Positions 35,841 to 46,633 of a DNA stretch of 64,000 nt are shown here, one piece after another. Each line of letters begins with the position of its first letter. Positions within the stretch are counted from its first letter, which is position 1. A program made the translations under genes and the position numbers. The DNA is from Theodoxus fluviatilis. Taxonomy: Eukaryota > Mollusca > Gastropoda > Cycloneritida > Neritidae. A model generated the notes under the pieces. That model had not been told where the DNA came from. It did no database searches and saw only the letters and a program-made list of their open reading frames with translations. The DNA lies in contig JAWQFJ010000610.1 of assembly GCA_034096865.1 (NCBI GenBank), positions 82,501 to 146,500 on the forward strand, given 5' to 3'.

Positions 35841-38800
35841 GTCATTTATAGAGCGCCTGAATTCAGCACTTCTGCTGCTCTTCGGCACTTTACACAACAG
35901 CATATTGTCGTTTCAGTCTTGAAAGAGGAAGGTATTTAGGCCTCTTTTGAAGCTGGACAGAGATGGGGCAGCTCTGAGTGGTTCTGGGAGAGAGTTCCAC
36001 AGCCTCGGGGCGGCAGCAACAAAAGCTCTATCTCCCCATTTTTTGGACTTCACTTGGGCACATCTGAGGAGAACACTATGGGCTTATCTGAGATCATGGG
36101 CTGGTTTATACAGATTGACCATGCCACATAGGTACAATGGCATATTTTCCTCTTTGAGACATTTGTAGACGAGCATCAACACGATGCCCATACCCTATTT
36201 GTCTGCCCCTTGCTGCCATTCCTGTAGTAAATAACACGCAGCAAAGCCGGGATGTTGTCTCTCATGATTATTTCTTCTGATTCAACGTTCGGAATGACTT
36301 CCTCAGGTGGGCCCCACTAGTGGACTCGTCAGAAAACATGGCAGCTGGTGGGCCACACTAGTGGACTCGTCAGAAAACATGGCAGCTGGTGGGCCACACT
36401 AGTGGACTCGTCAGAAAACATGGCAGCAGGTGGGCCACACTAGTGGACTCGTCAGAAAACATGGCAGCTGGTGGGCCACACTAGTGGACTCGTCAGAAAA
36501 CATGGCAGCTGGTGGGCCACACTAGTGGACTCGTCAGAAAACATGGCAGCTGGTGGGCCACACTAGTGGACTCGTCAGAAAACATGGCAGCTGGTGGGCC
36601 ACACTAGTGGACTCGTCAGAAAACATGGCAGCTGGTGGGCCACACTAGTGGACTCATCAGAAAACATGGCAGCTGGTGGGCCACACTAGTGGACTCGTCA
36701 GAAAACATGGCAGCTGGTGGGCCACAGCATCTGATTCAGGGCATTAACGCTCGAAACAGTCGCATTGCCGTGTCAACTGCTGCAAATGTAACGTTTGGGA
36801 CAAAATCCAGCAAACAGTGCCTTTGCATTACATTTTAACATTAAATTTGGTTCCCTATAATTTGCCATCTTTCCTGCACCCCTTTCTGGTGCAAATCTGC
36901 AAATGTGACCCGCCTGAGAGAGCCATTCCCAACATTCCAACCTCAGCAGTCAAGTGATGACCTGGGAGCAGAGTTGCCTGATGGACCCACACAGCAGGCC
37001 ATTTGGCAAAGGGAATTACCGAGGCACTGCTCTCCAGCTCTCTCCAGTGTTCCTCAGCTCCAGACCTCAGCCCACAGAGTCTGGTTTGCCTTACTTCCAC
37101 TGACAAGATGGACCATCGAGTGAGATGAGAAATTTCCATAAAATTTCACTGCAAGCGTCTTTCCCAACACATTTCATTCATGACATCCTAAACCCCTTGC
37201 CTCATCATCAATTTTACTTCCCTCCATCAAGCTCACCTCTCACTCAGTTACTCAGGTTTTTTCTTCTTTGTTTTTCCATTGTGCAAGCACATGATCAAAA
37301 GTCAATGATCGGTGAAGGTGGGTTCAAATTTTGTGCACTGTGCAGAATTCATGAGCACTTTTTAGTTTTTAAGACAGAGATTAACAAACAACAGATTATG
37401 ATATGACTTTTCTCTTACTCCCAGCAGCAAAGTTGGTTGTTAACAAAACAGTTACACAGGCACACTTTGAAAATGTTAATTTAGTCAAACTGACTTTAAA
37501 GACAGTTTAGTCAAACTAATTTACAAATAAAACCACCACCACCACCATCAATATCATCATCTACCACCACCACCACCACCACCACCACCACCACCACCAC
37601 CACCACCACCACCACCATCACCACCACCACCACCGACACCATCACCACCACCACCACCACCACCCACACCACCACCAACCACCACCACCACCTCCACCAC
37701 CATCATCATTCTTGTCCTCCTCCTCCTTGTTAACATATTTTTTTTCATCATCGTAATTGTCGTCATCATTTTTGTCGTCGTCCTACTCCTCCTCTTCCTC
37801 CTCCTCCTCATTGGCTCTGTCATGGTGGTCACGGTCCCCACACACCTCTTGCGCTTGATGGAGCCTAGGAGGAGGGCCTGCTGGGAGGACATGCTGGAGC
37901 CGGGGAGGGGCTGGGCTCGGGCGGAGGCCTTCTTCTCCCCCTCCTTCGCCGCTGCCGCCCCCGCCACTGGAGTCTTGGCAGTTCCACTGGCCTCCTGTCA
38001 CTCATCAAGGATTCCACTCTTTGCACTGGGTTGGCCCATCAATCCATGGGTGGATCAAGCAGTCTATTCAGTCATTCGTAACCTCCACAATGGAGATTGC
38101 TTTACCCTCGATTTGTTGTTTATTCGGCAAAATAACTCAAAAAGTTCACAAAAGATTCTGATTAAATTTGGTGGAAGGTCAGGGTTTCACCCAGGGAACA
38201 ATCCATTAAATATTGGAGCTTATCTGTTATCTTGTTCTGGAATTACAAGCATTAAGAGAGATGTATCATATCACAAAGTTGATGACGCTTAACTATTGAT
38301 AATGTCGACGTATGCATTCTGAACTCAGAGACTGCTAACTGAAAGAGCGCTAAAAGGAACTAAACTTGGTAGTGCCAGGCCTGGCCAGCAGAGCATCCTG
38401 CCTGAATTAATGATACGGGCCATGGAAAAGTTGTTGTGGCTTCCTTGGTGGAGGTTTGCACGCTCAGAGTGGTCTCCCATTAATTACTTTTTAAGATCTA
38501 AATACTCATTGATACAATCATTAGTTCATGGTGTATCCTTCCACCTATCAGTTCAGTTAATTTTCCATTATAACATTGATGAATTATTCACCCACTCATC
38601 TACTCACTCCAAGTTATAATTAACACATTCAAAATGTCAAAATAAGGCACCTGAATGAATCTGTTTATCATAGTTCTCTACTGATTATGAATGCCCCACT
38701 CCCACCCCCCTCTCTCACTCCATCAATATGAGAGAAATAAACTGCATTTTTGGTTGTGTTGCCCGGTTCTTTCTGTTATGAGACAGAGAAGTATATAACA

Positions 38801-40087
38801 ACATACTTACAATCTGATATTCATGAAAACATCAAATATCTCTTCACAACTGATGAAATTTTGATGGTTCATAATGTTACTAAATTATTACATTATTCCT
38901 CTAAGATAGGAGCAGAAGCAATGGATTTATTTTAGATGAACTAGCTTGTGTTCAGCGATTAGTTCATGTATTGTCCCCAGAAAGACAAGCCGCTAGACCC
39001 ACCAATGTTTGTATTGTACAACATGTGTTGACTGTTGCGATTTGTGATGCTGTTGAAACTTTTTGATAATGTACACTTTGCAATGGGCCAGAGGCCCCAG
39101 CAATAAAGTTTTCATTCATTCGTTTGTTCTCTAACTCCATCAGCATATTATTCAGGCGGAACATAAATTCAGCCATTCACAGGAACCGATTTCTCTAGAA
39201 ATATAGTATCATAGTTTTATAATAATGGATAGACAGAGCATGTTTACATGAAGAATTGTAGTCAAACAGTGATGCCACTCAACACACAAAAGACATCTGT
39301 GGACAAAGACAAAGGCAAGCCCTAAATCAGTAGTTCAACATAACCAAGTCAAGTCACTGGCATGGAATATGCTTAGGCCAAAGATATGCTTAGGCCAAAT
39401 AATTGTGGTTATGGTAACCCAACTGACTTGATTTTTTTCTGCCAATCCTACACTTTTTTAATTGTGAAAAAAAAACACAGACAGGAGAAAAATGGGATGA
39501 AATTGATGGTAACTTACTGAGTGTTGTCCCATCTTCCCTGCCTTGTGTACACTTGAGGAATCCACTATTCAAGTTTAAAAGACCACAGCTTTTTCAGCAA
39601 AAGATAAATTGTGATTTATGTCCAACCTGGCCTCTTAACAAAAATTCTTAAAAAATTTTAAAATAAAGTTCAGGCCAACCTACCTACCCTATTTTTTCTG
39701 GTCATGTTACCGTAACTAAAACCATTTCTTCTTTTAGCCTTACTGCAGATCTGTGTGTGGATGCTGGGGACTTCGACTGCGTTTCCATCACTGTTATGAT
39801 GATGACAACTCATAAGCACCAATAGCAACAAGCACGAATGGGAACCCGAGAAAGGATACCCTCATTTCCTTGATGAGCTCTTGCTCCTCCTTCCTCCTGG
39901 ACTTCTCTATTTCCATCTGTTGCTTGGACACCAAGTCCAGAAACTCTGACTCTTCCTTCTCCAGCCCTTTGACACTGTTTCCTGAAAAAGATTAGTACAA
40001 AGGTGATGAAGAAAACTGTTGATTAACACACCTGCAGTGGACAGTCAGCAAAAAGGCTGGAAAGCATTTTAAGGGGTGTAAACATGA

Positions 40088-40120
<33 letters not shown>

Positions 40121-40240
40121 CCACATACACACAAACACACACTACAGACAGAGGAAACAGACACACACACACACACACAACCACAGACACACACAGAGAC
40201 ACCACACACACACACAATCACAGACACACACAGAGACACA

Positions 40241-40281
<41 letters not shown>

Positions 40282-42953
40282 CTTTTTAATAAAAAGGTAC
40301 AATGTAGCACACAGAGGCTGTTCATCTCCTACAGAAAGGTGAAATTACTTCTATACTTTGACCTGATCATGGCCCATTAATTTTTTAATGGGTGGGGTGG
40401 GTGGAGAGGTTGGTTGGGGGGGATGTGTGTGGAAGGGGGACCAGGAGAGAGAGAGAGTGGGAGGAAGAGGAACAAAATAAATCACAGGAATAATTTTTAA
40501 AAGGCTTTCTAAAACAAGTACCAAAGATAGGTCGTGACAAATCTTCCGACTAATAGTATTCTTTCTTTATTTTAAAACTTTTGGCCCTGAAAAGGGCCGT
40601 TTGTTTCTTGGTCCCGAGCGCTGGCCGTCAGGCGTGAACCCCTGGGGTCGTGCCGGCGGGACTGGATGCCCCAGCAGGTCTGTAGCCAGCGGCTGCGGGT
40701 AGCGGCTCCCACCCGCTAGTGGAGCATCCAGTCCCGCCGGGCACGACCCCAGGGGTTCACGCCTGACGTCCAGCGCTCGGGACCAAGAAACAAACCTTTT
40801 CAGGGCCAAAAGTGTTAAAATAAAGAAAGAATACTATTAGTCGGAAGATTTGTCATGACCTATCTTTGGTACTTTTTATCAGTCCGACCCCGGCTAACCC
40901 ACCCTCTTTGTTGTGAGTCTAAAACAAGTAGGAATTTCTCATTAATGTCTCAAACCCAGACATCCCAATTGAAATGTTGACCTTGAACAAAGGACAGTGC
41001 TTCTACATCCCACAGTGTAATTGACATTTCAACATTCCACAAACATATTATTTCTCTTTTTTTTAAAGGGGTGTGGAAAAATTAGATTGAGAACTTTAAA
41101 AAATGAAAGCTCAGAGCTATACAAGTACGGGCTAAGAGGCGCGAGCAGTGAATGTGAAGTAGTGTTGCTTACTGAGACGAAACTGGTCTTCATACTCCTG
41201 CAGCTGTTTGTCTTTCTGCTCTTGGAGACGGTCATACAAAGAGCGACCGTCCTCCTCTGGGCACTCTGCAATGGCAGAAGAGTCTGGCATCACGGACAAT
41301 TAATGATGGCAATACACTGGATGGATGGATGGATGGATGGATGGATGGATGGATGGATGGATGGATGGATGGATGGATGGATGGATGGATGGATGGAGTT
41401 TAAGGGCATATCAGCCATGTAGGCTATTTTAGGTCAAAACGTTTATAAACACCCACTTTCATCAAACCATTAAAAAACCTCACAACAGTGAATTCTAGTA
41501 CAATTCGCTAAACAATTACAAGAAATGTATGAGATAGGTTCGAGTTCCATTGCCCATTACTGGCATTAGCCCGTGTGGGATGGCAATACACTGACTCAAA
41601 TATCACATGAGCGTTTTCCAATGTGGGACAAAAACATTCATGATTAAAACAGATATCATCTTGTGCCCTAATGCAACAATCCTACAACTACACAATAATT
41701 CTGACTTTTTCCAATAAAAGCAACAGCAATTACAGAATTGAAATATTTCATATGAATTTTACACATTTTTTCCTGTCTCTCCATTTAAATAAATATCAAA
41801 CTTGAAACAAGAATGTTTCTGCTTCTGGATTTTACCATAACCATCTGCTGCCATTCAGCTCAAAAGATTGCTACAGTGCAATGCTCGAGTGTTCATTTAA
41901 GAGACTCAGCAGAGACATGCAGATTTTTTCAGTAAAAAGAAAAATAAGTTATTAAACAAGAAGGGCAAAGCCCATACGACTCACATGCTTGACCTTGACC
42001 TTTACATGACCTTGACCTTCAGGTGACCTTCAAGGTCAAGGTCAAACAACTAAACCTACCAATGACATCATACACTAAGAAATGCTTTAATACACATTTT
42101 CCTACCAAAATACATGTGACCTTGACCCAAGGTCAAGGTCATCAAAGGTCATGCAACACAAGCTGTTAATTCAAGACATAGGAAGCACAATGGTGCTTAT
42201 TGGCACTTTCTACCATGAGATAAATATGGTCACTTTTAGTGGTTCACTACCCCATTTTGGTCACATTTCATAAGGATCAAAGTGACCTTGACCTTGATGA
42301 TATGTGACCAAATGTGTCTCATGATGAAAGTATAACATGTGCCCCACATAATTATTAAGTTTGAAACAGTTATCTTCCATAGTTCAGGGTCAAGGTCACT
42401 TCAAAATATGTATACAATCCAACTTTGAAGAGCTCCTGTGACCTTGACCTTGAAGCAAGGTCAACCAAACTGGTATCAAAAGATAAGCTTACTTTGCCCT
42501 ATATACCATATATAGGTGAGGTATCCAATCTCGAAAACTTTAGAGAAAATTGGGAAAATGTGAAAAATGACTGTTTTTTAGACAACATTTATGGCCCCTG
42601 CGACCTTGACCTTGAAGCAAGGACAAGTCACTATGTATTTTTTTTTAGGCCTTGTCATCATACACCACCATGCCAAATTGGGTGTTGATAGACTTAATAG
42701 TCTCAGAGAAAAATCCAACGTTAAAGTTTTTCACGGACGCACGGACGCCCGGACGGACGACATGGGTGAGTACATAGACTCACTTTTGCTTCGCATGTGA
42801 GTCAAAAATGCAAAATGCAGACAACATACCTTCTGGATCATCAGGCTTCCTGACTCGTTCCCAATCCTCTTGTCTTTTCTTCCTTCTCTCATCCACCTCT
42901 TCTTGTGATTCAAACTTTTTCACACCTCCACCACCAGCCTTTCCAAATGACAT
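33201..42953 (-). CDS. PSME3IP1: PSME3-interacting protein 1 (FAM192A/NIP30)
   Basis: Six coding exons on the minus strand: 42953-42830, 41265-41173, 39981-39860, 37994-37846, 34444-34416 (only 29 nt) and 33454-33201. All introns are GT-AG and phases match, giving 256 aa (the human protein is about 254). The N-terminal NIP30 domain is clear: [20 protein letters not shown] (14-33), RKPDDPEECPEE (36-46) and [13 protein letters not shown] (50-62), then a coiled region with [11 protein letters not shown]. The conserved C-terminal box [11 protein letters not shown] (210-220) is followed by an acidic serine cluster, which in the human protein is phosphorylated by CK2 for binding the nuclear proteasome activator PA28-gamma (PSME3). 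The start ATG has a likely acceptor 12 nt upstream (42966), so there is at least one non-coding 5' exon, possibly ending at 45024. Introns hold most of the repeats listed here. Identity is very secure. Confidence 0.95.
33518..33576. repeat. (GAAT)n-(GGAA)n microsatellite
   Basis: GAAT units followed by four GGAA units, in PSME3IP1 intron 5. Confidence 0.92.
33655..33710 (-). repeat. SINE-like repeat fragment
   Basis: AGGAAGGCATTGTGGGTCTG followed by a C-rich ACCCCAAACCCAAAGGG stretch resembles 53057-53105 of the SINE-like family. Only this part is present. Confidence 0.4.
34600..34641. repeat. Perfect 18-bp inverted repeat of GGA type
   Basis: CGAAGGAGGAGGAGGGGG at 34600-34617 and its exact complement at 34624-34641 are separated by 6 bases, forming a strong hairpin. 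It sits in PSME3IP1 intron 4, just upstream of the RLE-LINE remnant. Confidence 0.9.
34690..35680 (+). pseudogene. RLE-type LINE 3' half, frameshifted
   Basis: First part: [20 protein letters not shown] to IGHLTN, ending in a stop at 35018-35020. A shift of frame at about 35022 continues [20 protein letters not shown], with the zinc knuckle C-x2-C-x8-H-x4-C (CKLCGF, SHALNGC) and a stop at about 35213. Further on, 35400-35650 reads [20 protein letters not shown] and [18 protein letters not shown], which resembles the restriction-like endonuclease region of R2/NeSL-type LINEs. Several frame breaks make it a pseudogene. It lies in PSME3IP1 intron 4, opposite to the gene, and its 3' end runs into (TATG)n. 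Confidence 0.7.
35680..35838. repeat. (TATG)n microsatellite
   Basis: About 39 nearly perfect TATG units. The Met-Tyr-Val-Cys frame across it is an artefact. Confidence 0.97.
35841..36220 (-). mobile_element. SINE/LINE-type repeat, 3' end at the (TATG)n
   Basis: Minus-strand reading ends ...TGAATTCAGGCGCTCTATAAA TGAC directly at the microsatellite, an end similar to GCGCTATATAAAT retroelement tails. The body (AGAGAGTTCCACAGCCTCGG, then AAAGCTCTATCTCCCCA in plus orientation) resembles a widespread animal interspersed repeat. Confidence 0.5.
36306..36727. repeat. 41-bp minisatellite, about 10 copies
   Basis: The unit begins GTGGACTCGTCAGAAAACAT and continues GGCAGCTGGTGGGCCACACTA. Copies start at 36320, 36361 and so on, with only single-base changes. 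It is in PSME3IP1 intron 4. Confidence 0.95.
37533..37700. repeat. (CAC)n microsatellite
   Basis: About 165 bp of CAC/CAT triplets, followed to 37810 by CTC/GTC triplets. It ends about 35 bases from the PSME3IP1 exon 4 donor at 37845. Confidence 0.95.
38345..38475 (+). repeat. Dispersed repeat, shared with RABIF intron
   Basis: Shares AGTGCCAGGCCTGGC, CATCCTGCCT and the later TTGTGGCTTC blocks, in the same order, with 47295-47428. It is in PSME3IP1 intron 3. Confidence 0.65.
38955..39122 (+). mobile_element. LINE 3' end
   Basis: The segment ends GCAATGGGCCAGAGGCCCCA, then GCAATAAAG and a TTTTCATTCATT tail, typical of CR1/L2-like LINE 3' ends. It is in PSME3IP1 intron 3. Confidence 0.5.
40088..40280. 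repeat. (CA)n with CACAGACA variants
   Basis: Compound CA repeat about 190 bp long with a repeated CAACCACAGACAC segment, in PSME3IP1 intron 2. Confidence 0.95.
40518..40872. mobile_element. Fold-back element, about 150-bp arms
   Basis: GTACCAAAGATAGGTC at 40518 is answered by GACCTATCTTTGGTAC ending at 40872, and the arms stay complementary inward almost without mismatch to about 40670/40720, leaving a loop of about 50 bases. Inner arms are GC-rich, outer arms AT-rich. A 13-bp direct repeat TCTAAAACAAGTA occurs at 40508-40520 and 40918-40930, so the inserted unit may be 40521-40917 (fold-back plus a 45-base tail). It is in PSME3IP1 intron 2. Type: fold-back MITE or inverted duplication, uncertain. 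Confidence 0.85.
41318..41394. repeat. (GGAT)n microsatellite
   Basis: About 19 GGAT units, followed by GAGTTTAAGGGCATATCAGCC and GTAGGCTATTTTAGG (41395-41440), which resembles the tail side of the SINE-like family. PSME3IP1 intron 1. Confidence 0.93.
41960..42803. mobile_element. Non-autonomous element rich in TGACCTTGACCT
   Basis: It starts with a small hairpin GGGCAAAGCCC and has 11-bp terminal inverted repeats GACTCACATGC (41978-41988) and GCATGTGAGTC (42793-42803). The 3' end also forms a hairpin GACTCAC...GTGAGTC (42778-42803). The body holds many AAGGTCAAGGTCA or TGACCTTGACCTT motifs and a GGACG-rich stretch before the end. A copy of the 3' end alone is at 32998-33028. It lies in PSME3IP1 intron 1, 26 bases past the exon 1 donor. 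No coding capacity. Confidence 0.7.
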
Positions 42954-42974
42954 GCTGGTAAGATTCTGAGGAAA

Positions 42975-43495
42975 AAATGCAATGAATGAATAAATGAATA
43001 AAAGAATGAATATACGAATGAAATGAGTGAGTGAATGAATGAGTCATTGAGTGAATGAATGAATGGGTGAATGAATTAATGAAGAACAAATGAATGAGCA
43101 AGCAAATGAATGAACAAATGAATGAGAAAGTGAATGGGTGAATGAGTGAACAAATGAAAGTGAGCAAATGAATGAATGGTGGATGAGTACATGAATGAAT
43201 GAATGAACAAATGAATGAACAAATGAATGAACAAATGAGTGAATGAGTGAGTGAGTGGGTGAGTGAGTGAGTGGGTGGGTGGGTGATTGAGTGGGTGGGT
43301 GGGTGGGTGAGTGGGTGGGTGGGTGGGTGGGTGGGTGAGTGAGTGAGTGAGTGAGTGAGTGAGTGAGTGAGTGAGTGAGTGAGTGAGTGAGTGAGTGAGT
43401 GAGTGAGTGAGTGAGTGAGTGAGTGAGTGAGTGAGTGAGTGAGTGAGTGAGTGAGTGAGTGAGTGAGTGAGTGAGTGAGTGAGTGAGAGAGTGAG
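42975..43495. repeat. (GAAT)n-(GAGT/GGGT)n microsatellite
   Basis: 520 bp that starts as diverged GAAT units and becomes nearly perfect GAGT toward 43495. It lies just upstream of the first coding exon of PSME3IP1, in the 5'UTR intron. Confidence 0.96.
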
Positions 43496-43496
43496 T

Positions 43497-43672
43497 GGAG
43501 TTTTACAGCATATCTGCCTTCGGAGGTTACCTGCGGCCACTGGTCACAGAAAATCATGAGAGCAGGTTATATTAAGGTCAAGTCAAGTCACAATTACCCT
43601 AATTATTTGCCTCTTACTATGTTAGGAATCACGTAGGGAGATGCAGTGAGTCAATTCTTGTCCCCAACTTTG
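43497..43672 (-). repeat. SINE-like repeat copy next to (GAGT)n
   Basis: Contains AATTATTTGCCTCTTACTAT and GGAATCACGTAGGG, matching the inverted form of the family head seen at 52935-53105. Its other end, GAGTTTTACAGCATATCTGCC, abuts the microsatellite. Confidence 0.55.
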
Positions 43673-44989
43673 ACTAATTATAAGGGGAAAGAAATACATA
43701 AATAATTAAGACATCAAAATAGGGCATATGCTATCATAAAATACTGCCAAAGGTTTTGGAGAGAAAAAAAACTTGCTCAATTTTGAGGTTTTGACTGATT
43801 TATTAATGGTAATGGTAAAGTACCACTTGGCAATCTCTATATATAGTCTTGGACACATCATCAGTTCAGTTTGTATGATTGACCTATAGATCCAGATTCT
43901 CACTTCTGGGAAACCTGAGCCAAGGGAAGGAACCAAACAGAATTGGAACTGATAAATTTACTTTGTAAGGCCTCTGGACCATAATGACTATCACACTGCC
44001 AGTGCCAGACAAACAACTGCAAGGATAATCATATTTTGGTCAGATTTGACCCTGAGAATAACCTAATTGCATAATAGTTTTTAGATCCTTTTTGGATGCA
44101 TTGACAACCCATCTAAATATAGTATGAAAGATGCATTAGATTAACTAGTGGTACAATTTGGAACAGTAACATTACTGAATGCCAACAGTACAAAAGAAAT
44201 GTGTGACTCTGTATGAAGAAAAAACAAGCAGCTGAGAGCTAGAGATGTATTAAGACTTCATTGCAGCTATTTAACTTAATAAGACAGCGTGACTAGAGCA
44301 AAGAACGATCCAAATCAAATGAAGACTACTAATGATCCATCTCTTTTTTATCATAAAGACAGTAGCGATAAGCAGAATCGAGGGCTGCATATGCTGTCAC
44401 TGTGCACTAAGACTCCATATGTATACAATATGCGTACATTACATCCACATTCTCATGAATAAAGAAATTAGGCCTACAGAGCAGACAACAATCCACACAA
44501 ATCCTTGTGTAATAACTTTATTTCAGCTTCAACATTTCATGACCAAAAGTGGAGCACTGTTTCCATTCTCAACTCTTTCAATAATAAAAGTCTGGTGTGC
44601 CACAACGACGTAAACATTTCGACTTTACGTCCACCAACCGTTACAGTTATCCTCACTGAACTGTTACTCTGGAAGTTCAGTTACGGAAACGTCAAGCAGT
44701 CTACGAGTTGCTTTATGGTAGTGATTCTCCTCAAGTACTGCACTTTATCGATTAAACGGGAACAGAAATGCATGCACGATATATACCCTTTTTGTAAAAC
44801 GGAAATAAACCCTTATTTCATTACCATGCCTAACTGCCTAGGAAGAACAAGAAGTTTCATTGCGCGTGCAATGTTGTCATCTTGCCATGACGGCATGAGC
44901 ACCAGGGAATTAAAAAAAAAACACGCCCTTTTCTAGCACGTCACTTAGCGAGGCACCGTAGCATTCCTTCTGCAACAAATCACAGTAAT
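43673..44989. other. No gene recognised (5' intron of PSME3IP1)
   Basis: AT-rich sequence with short frames only; probably part of the first, non-coding intron of PSME3IP1. Confidence 0.4.
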
Positions 44990-45021
44990 AAAAACTCTTA
45001 AATTAATTAATTGCTCACTTT

Positions 45022-45262
45022 ACGTTTGTAAGTCTTGAGAAGCCCGCGATCACACTAGCTCCTCCGATCACACGTTGGACGCGAGAGTTTTTTGCAGCCA
45101 CAGGAAGTGTACGAGTGGCCTCCCTTAGTGAAACTTCCTGCTAAAGTTCTTTCCCTTCCCTCTCTAATTTCATTCGACCCCGGTTGCTGCGGGTACATTC
45201 TGCTCAGTGGCGTGGCAGTAAAAACAAAGAATATACTTTATTCCTGCGATCAAGTCACAGAG
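45022..45262. promoter_or_regulatory. Probable bidirectional promoter of PSME3IP1 and RABIF
   Basis: The two genes point away from each other. A possible minus-strand donor AAAC|GTAAAG at 45023-45022 could end a non-coding PSME3IP1 first exon, and the RABIF ATG is at 45263. Between them are ETS-like sites CACAGGAAGTG (about 45099-45110) and AACTTCCTGC (about 45131-45141), with higher GC and CpG than the flanks. No TATA box was seen. Shared promoter use is inferred. Confidence 0.45.
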
Positions 45263-46541
45263 ATGGCTGCACCACCACCGAATGCCACCCAAGAGCCAGT
45301 GAAGATAGTCGATCTACTCCACGAGGGAAAGAACAAGACAGCGATGTACTGCAAACGATGTCCGAGTCTGGTGCTAAGTGCAGAGAATGCGACACTGGTG
45401 GAAATCGAGAAAGAGGTAAGACTTCGTTCGTCGTTTTGTCGCTCGTATGACGCAAGTTCATGAAGACTTGGGGTGAAGTTTCAAGCAGTTTGCGTCATGG
45501 AAACATTTGAGGCTGACGTTGGATGTGTGCCTACAGCTTTGACGCTTTTGCTTAGACTGAAACCTCACGTTGGTTCCTGTTGTTGTTAAACATCGCCACA
45601 CAACGTCACAAGTACCGTGCATATAATTTTGAAAATGACCACTGTTTTCATCGCTTCGAAAAGGCAAACATATGCACTGCTATTCAAAGCTAATAAGCGT
45701 TGTTTTGTGGTTTCGAAGTAGAAGACAGCATAGGATATCACTGGGAATGAACCCTCTAGCATCGCTCCGCCCTCAGCCGAACCTGAGACAAACATGTCTA
45801 GTGAGGTATTCTTTTACCTTTTAAGATCACAAAGGAAGTGAAACTAAAAGAATTCCAGTACAAGTTATTACACAGAATTCTTCCTGTACATGATCTTCTA
45901 TTTATAAAAACCGCTGGCGCTGAACCTCCAGGTTTTGGCATTAAAAAAAAAGAAGATCGGGTTCGAACCCGCAACCTCTCGAGAAAAGAGGGGGGGAAAA
46001 AAGTAAGGTTCGAACCCGCAACCTCTCACGTGTACAACAACGGGTGGGGTGGCTCTCTCTCTCTCTCTCGAATACCATACACACATTAAAAAAAAGAAGC
46101 TTCTGTGCGGATTCGAACCTGTACGTGCATCCCCTACAACCAAGCATGTCCCAGCGACAAAAAAATATTCGGTGCGCTATGCTACCAAGTGAGCTAATCC
46201 ATAAAGCTGTGAGGACCTCCAGTAAACCTGGAGGGATTAAAAAAATCCTTCTTTCTCTTTCACCAATGTGCAATCTCCTCGAAATTATGTCACGTTATTC
46301 GCCGTCAAATGATCACGTCACAGGTGCCAAAACTTCCCTTGAGTTGGGGCAGAGTTCCGTTCCTTGCCTTCTTTGCAATACTAAAACGTAAAAAAGTCAC
46401 TTTCTTTTCAAACCTCAATTCTGAAAATTTTATACATTCAATCGGACCAAACTTCCAGTAAGTGTGCAAAATGTCAAGGAAATCCGTCCAGTAGTTTTTG
46501 AGATATCAGCCGTTAAGACCGGACTGACAGACACACAGACA

Positions 46542-46633
<92 letters not shown>

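Noticed and set aside
35441..35851. 136-codon frame ending in a Met-Tyr-Val-Cys repeat
   Set aside because: Its first part is the RLE-LINE endonuclease remnant and its second part is the (TATG)n microsatellite.
36306..36727. CRISPR-like array of regular units
   Set aside because: Units are contiguous and almost identical with no unique spacers, and the genome is eukaryotic; it is a minisatellite.
42910..43557. Thr-His-Ser-Leu repeat frames near PSME3IP1 exon 1
   Set aside because: Translation of the (GAGT)n microsatellite; not part of the PSME3IP1 coding frame, which starts at 42953 after an acceptor.
46105..46202. Functional tRNA gene
   Set aside because: A- and B-box-like motifs are present but spacing is too long and I could not build a full cloverleaf; kept only as tRNA-like repeat.
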